DNA of 64,000 bases, from positions 1-64,000 of the forward strand of contig CAMWJF010000009.1 of the NCBI GenBank assembly GCA_947174505.1. Reading direction: 5' to 3'. Below are positions 60,581-64,000 of this stretch, in pieces. How positions within the stretch are numbered: position 1 is the first letter of the stretch; the number at the start of each line of letters is the position of its first letter. A program made the translations under genes and the position numbers. The stretch is from an uncultured Lachnospiraceae bacterium (GTDB lineage: Bacteria > Bacillota > Clostridia > Lachnospirales > Lachnospiraceae). Below the pieces are notes generated by a model. It was not told the origin of the DNA. It ran no database searches and worked only from the letters and a program-made list of their open reading frames with translations.

Positions 60581-61945
60581 ATGGAAAAGGATATGACGAA
60601 GGGAAGTCCCATGAGGCTGATTCTGGGCTTTGCCGTGCCCCTTTTGTTCGGGCTTGTATTTCAGCAGTTCTACAGTATGATGGACGCGGTTATCGTGGGA
60701 CACTATCTGGGAGTGGACGCGCTGGCGGCGGTGGGAGCTACAGGCTCCGTCAACTTTCTGATTATCGGGTTCTGCATGGGCGTGTGCAGCGGCTTTGCCA
60801 TTCCGATCGCGCAGGAGTTCGGCGCGAGGCATGAGGGAGAGCTTCGCAGATTTGTGGCCAACAGCGTGTGGCTGTCCGTGATCTTTGCGGTGGTCATCAC
60901 AATCGTGGTCTCTCTTCTGTGCCGCCAGATTTTGCAGCTTATGCGGACGCCTGCGAACATTATCGACGGTTCCTATAGCTACATAATCATTATTTTTCTG
61001 GGCATACCAGTTGTGTTTCTCTACAATATGACGGCGTCTATCCTGCGGTCATTGGGGGACAGCAGAACGCCGGTGGTGTTTCTTGTGACGGCGGCGGTAC
61101 TGAATATTTTTCTGGACGTGTTCTGCATCGTGGCGCTGCACATGGGCGTGGCCGGGGCGGCGGTAGCTACGGTGGTATCGCAGGCCATTGCGGGCTTTGC
61201 CTGCCTTATTTATATGCGCAAAAAATTTGCGATTTTAAAACTGTCTCAGGAGGAGCGCAGATGGAACAGGGATTACGCGGCGAAGCTCTGCAATATGGGC
61301 ATTCCCATGGGACTGCAGTATTCGATCACAGCCATCGGCAGCGTGATTTTGCAGAGTTCGGTGAACAGCATCGATTCCAATGCGGTGGCGGCGGTCACGG
61401 CGGGCGGCAAGGTGAGTATGCTGCTGGTCTGCCCCTTTGACGCCCTGGGCTCCACCATGGCGACCTACGGCGGACAGAACGTGGGCGCGGGGGATCTGGA
61501 GCGTGTGGACAGGGGGCTTAAGAGCTGCTGTCTGCTGGGGCTGGTTTATTCCCTGCTTGCGCTGGGCGCGGTATATCTGTTCGGGAAACAGCTTCTTTTG
61601 CTGTTTCTGGATGCGGGGGAGACGCAGATCATCGGCAACGCTTACTCCTTCATTCGGATGAACGCGCTGTTTTATTTCCCTCTGGCGCTTGTGAACATCG
61701 TCCGTTTCCTGATTCAGGGAATGGGCTTCAGCAGACTTGCAGTCTTTGCAGGCGCTTTTGAGATGCTGGCGAGGGCGCTGGCCGGCTTTCTGCTTGTGCC
61801 GCATTTCGGATTCAGCGCGGTGCGCTTTGCGAACCCGCTGGCATGGATCTTTGCGGATATCTTTTTGATCCCGGCATTTTTCTATGTGAGGAAGAAGCTG
61901 GCGGGCATCCTGCAGGGCGGCGCGGAGACGTCGCGCCAGGCGTGA
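60581..61945 (+). CDS. MATE family efflux transporter (454 aa)
   Basis: MATE antiporter of the clostridial NorM/DinF-like subgroup: MTKGSPMRLILGFAVPLLFGLVFQQFYSMMDAVIVGHYLGVDALAAVGATGS, SILRSLGDSRTPVVFLVTAAVLNIFLDVFCI and GGKVSMLLVCPFDALGSTMATYGGQNVGAGDLERV. ATGATGGAGG precedes ATG 60581. Divergent from a sequence-distinct MATE gene at 58984. Confidence 0.93.
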   Translation: MEKDMTKGSPMRLILGFAVPLLFGLVFQQFYSMMDAVIVGHYLGVDALAAVGATGSVNFLIIGFCMGVCSGFAIPIAQEFGARHEGELRRFVANSVWLSVIFAVVITIVVSLLCRQILQLMRTPANIIDGSYSYIIIIFLGIPVVFLYNMTASILRSLGDSRTPVVFLVTAAVLNIFLDVFCIVALHMGVAGAAVATVVSQAIAGFACLIYMRKKFAILKLSQEERRWNRDYAAKLCNMGIPMGLQYSITAIGSVILQSSVNSIDSNAVAAVTAGGKVSMLLVCPFDALGSTMATYGGQNVGAGDLERVDRGLKSCCLLGLVYSLLALGAVYLFGKQLLLLFLDAGETQIIGNAYSFIRMNALFYFPLALVNIVRFLIQGMGFSRLAVFAGAFEMLARALAGFLLVPHFGFSAVRFANPLAWIFADIFLIPAFFYVRKKLAGILQGGAETSRQA

Positions 61946-62007
61946 TAAGGATATCTGGAATCAGATGACCGGACAGATATATGTATGACGACTTTGACGG
62001 AGATGAT

Positions 62008-63126
62008 ATGATGAGCGTAACGATCTTTACCATGACCCACAAAAAATTTCCCACGCCCGGCGATCCCATCTATGTGCCTTTACAGGTGGGCCGGGCAGGG
62101 GCGGAGGATCTGGGGTATATAGGAGATGACACAGGTGTCAGTATTTCCCCAAAAAACTGCTATTACGGGGAGCTGACGGGCGTTTACTGGGTCTGGAAAA
62201 ATATAAAAACTTCCGATTATGTGGGGATCAGTCATTACCGCAGATATTTCTGCACGGAGGAGGGGCGGATTCTCACGGGACGGGAATATGAAGCGATTCT
62301 TTCAGAGTGCGATATCATAACCTCTAAGCTGTTGAAACTGAATTTTACCTATTACGAGGGCTATGCCGGGGACTATAACATTCACGATCTGGAGGCCGTG
62401 GGAGAGGTGATCCGGCAGTTTTATCCTGCGTATTATGAAACGTTTGAGAAACTGGTGCACGGCAGAGGCACTTACTTCGGCAATATGATGGTCTGCAAAA
62501 AAGAGATTTACGACGCTTACTGCGAATGGCTTTTCGGTATTTTTGAGAAGGCGGAAGAAAGAATCGACGCTTCCGGGTACGATGATTACCACAAGCGGGT
62601 TTACGGCTTTATCTCGGAATTTCTTCTGTATGTCTGGACGCAGGTGCAGGGACTTAAGGTTTATGAGTGCAAGGTGGGCATGACCGACGAAAAGCGGGAG
62701 ACGGCGGAGATCAAGGAGCGGCTGGCGGATTACTTTGCAAAGAAGGACATTGCCGGGGCGAAGGCGTATATGCTGGCCTGCCTTGAGAAACGGCCGGACG
62801 TGCTGATGGAAGCCTCTGACATAACGGGAGAGTTAAAGATGTCCATGCAGGTAATTGCAGTATGTGAGTTGGAAAAACAGGCTTACGGCAGCAGCACCAT
62901 CGACCGCATACAGGATTTCGGGGCGCTGATGGCGCACTTTCAGAAGCTGAACGACATGATTCAGGCATGGAAAGAGGGAGAGAATAAAATCTCTCCCTCA
63001 GAAGTAGAGTTTTATCTGAAAAATGAAAATATTACAGGGATTGCGCTGGAGGCCTCGGCGCGGCTGTTTTATCCGGCGGCGGAGGCTTTTGAGATCGCGG
63101 AATCTGTGAGAACCTGTGGAAGTTAA
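62008..63126 (+). CDS. DUF4422 family glycosyltransferase-like protein (372 aa)
   Basis: The N-terminal half matches DUF4422 proteins of capsule and exopolysaccharide synthesis: TIFTMTHKKFPTPGDPIYVPLQVGRAG, NCYYGELTGVYWVWKNIKTSDYVGISHYRRYF, ILSECDIITSKLL and GTYFGNMMVCKKEIYDAYCEWLFGIFEKAEE. The C-terminal about 120 residues are helical and not recognised. GGAG lies 6 bases before ATG 62008; ATG 61981 in frame has no site. Probably adds a sugar to a surface polymer, but stands alone here. Confidence 0.85.
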   Translation: MMSVTIFTMTHKKFPTPGDPIYVPLQVGRAGAEDLGYIGDDTGVSISPKNCYYGELTGVYWVWKNIKTSDYVGISHYRRYFCTEEGRILTGREYEAILSECDIITSKLLKLNFTYYEGYAGDYNIHDLEAVGEVIRQFYPAYYETFEKLVHGRGTYFGNMMVCKKEIYDAYCEWLFGIFEKAEERIDASGYDDYHKRVYGFISEFLLYVWTQVQGLKVYECKVGMTDEKRETAEIKERLADYFAKKDIAGAKAYMLACLEKRPDVLMEASDITGELKMSMQVIAVCELEKQAYGSSTIDRIQDFGALMAHFQKLNDMIQAWKEGENKISPSEVEFYLKNENITGIALEASARLFYPAAEAFEIAESVRTCGS

Positions 63127-63267
63127 CGGGGGAGCGGGCTTCCTAACAGTCTGCGCAGATTAGCATCGGGGATATTTGCTCAGATGTGATAAAGAAGCAA
63201 TAGAAGTGTAAAAAATTTTGCCGTCCCCTATCCGGCACTTATTTCATGCGCCGGACAGGTCAGGCTC
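63127..63267. other. Intergenic stretch at the putative boundary of a mobile element
   Basis: No gene seen between the DUF4422 gene and the end of the large serine recombinase gene. The recombinase implies that an element starts or ends close by, so an attachment site could lie here, but no duplicate is available in this window to define it. Confidence 0.3.
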
Positions 63268-64000
63268 TCATTCAGGCAAGTCCACCTTGCCGACAAAACT
63301 GTAATAAATCTCTGTTTCCTGCCGCCTTAAATTCCCATGCATCCGCCCGTCGGCGGCGGTTGCCTCATGGACAACGATTCTCTCAACAAACTCCCGCAGC
63401 AGGGTGGGAGTGAGTTCCTCAAAGGCTGTGTGCTTGCGGATCACGTTCATAAACTTTTCAGCGTTGGCGGTCGCCTCCCTTGTCTTTGCAAGCTCTTTTT
63501 CAAGTTCTGCCGCACGTTCCTTCAGCTTTTTCTGTTCTGTTTCATAATCCGCCGACAGCTCCATGAAACGCTCATCAGAAATGCGCCCGCTTACACTGTC
63601 CTCGTACAGCCTTTTGAAGATGTTTGACAGTTCCGCAATCCGCTTTTCAGCCGCATCCAGCTCTTTCCGCTTTGCAGCATCCCTGCGTTTCCCTCCGTCC
63701 TCGTTCTGCTCAACCAAGAGCTTCATAAAGCGTGTTTCATGCTTTGCCGCATAGTTTGTCACCTTGCGCAGATTTTCCGTCACTCCGGCGGTTAAGAGGT
63801 CTGTGCGGATAAAATGCGCCGTACACTCCTTCGTACGCTTTTTATAACTGCCGCAGATATAGCAGTCCTGTTTCCGCTTCTCTGTCTGATAGCGCTGCTG
63901 GTACATGACGCTCCCGCAGTCGGCACAGAACAGTATGCCGGAGAACAAGCCTACCTCGTCCTGCCTGTTCGGGCGTTTGCGCTGTTTCCTAAGTTCCTGC
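63268..64000 (-). CDS. Large serine recombinase, C-terminal part (runs off the window)
   Basis: The open frame continues past the window edge, so only the last 244 residues are seen. Zinc beta-ribbon with GLFSGILFCADCGSVMYQQR and DCYICGSYKKRTKECTAHFI (C-x2-C pairs), a long coiled coil (LDAAEKRIAELSNIFKRLYEDSVSGRISDERFMELSADYETEQKKLKERAAELEKELAK shortened here), and DUF4368-like end LTPTLLREFVERIVVHEA. This is the TndX/TnpX type that excises and integrates transposons and integrative elements. The N-terminal catalytic domain lies outside. Confidence 0.9.
   Translation of the reverse strand, partial: QELRKQRKRPNRQDEVGLFSGILFCADCGSVMYQQRYQTEKRKQDCYICGSYKKRTKECTAHFIRTDLLTAGVTENLRKVTNYAAKHETRFMKLLVEQNEDGGKRRDAAKRKELDAAEKRIAELSNIFKRLYEDSVSGRISDERFMELSADYETEQKKLKERAAELEKELAKTREATANAEKFMNVIRKHTAFEELTPTLLREFVERIVVHEATAADGRMHGNLRRQETEIYYSFVGKVDLPE

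Overview
The window reads as a chromosomal segment of a gut Firmicute, most likely a Lachnospiraceae-type Clostridium. The support is purine-rich GGAGG-type ribosome binding sites a few bases before most starts, lipoprotein-style export, a bile salt hydrolase with all its catalytic residues, many LytTR/GHKL and Bce-type regulatory modules, DUF4422, and accessory pieces typical of that family (a large serine recombinase, an IS4-type element, a group II intron end). No rRNA, tRNA or CRISPR array was seen.

Layout. 1-54 is the 3' end of a group II intron. 216-5717 holds two aldo/keto reductases, a MATE exporter, a free-standing ferredoxin module, a metallo-beta-lactamase-fold lipoprotein and two decayed fragments. 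5824-10464 is a histidine kinase, a repeat-bearing surface protein on the opposite strand, and a response regulator. 10756-14923 carries a chemoreceptor and a GHKL kinase/LytTR regulator pair. 14977-17491 is an accessory scar: a 1.46-kb IS4-type element with perfect 18-bp ends plus small conjugative-element remnants. 17507-22305 holds a TrmB-like regulator with a lone ketol-acid reductoisomerase, then a helicase-nuclease. 22322-28142 holds DegV, a TfoX-C-like protein, an AraC/cupin pair, a GNAT enzyme, a second chemoreceptor and bile salt hydrolase. 28510-31003 is an MBOAT/SGNH surface O-acylation pair.

31028-41320 holds two Bce-like ABC exporters, each next to a two-component system (one OmpR type, one LytTR type). 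41544-44815 has an MNT-HEPN pair, a YxeA-like protein, a DNA deoxyinosine glycosylase and an MFS exporter. 44903-49555 combines a hemerythrin protein, a tandem-receiver protein and a large PocR hybrid kinase. 49661-57663 holds two polar-amino-acid ABC importers, a toxin-antitoxin pair, SstT and a zinc-ribbon membrane protein with a repeat stalk. 57887-59001 is a MotA-like membrane protein overlapping a membrane-anchored LuxR-type regulator. Two MATE exporters, a DUF4422 protein and the 3' part of a large serine recombinase close the window.

The most unusual points are: a substrate-binding lipoprotein whose two halves are in circularly permuted order (55313-56113); the MotA-like/membrane-LuxR pair; a two-hairpin element present twice with a compensatory base-pair change (32815-32862 and 57735-57784); three direct repeats between a LytTR system and the divergent ABC exporter (38302-38362); and the kinase/surface protein/regulator cassette with overlapping convergent ends.
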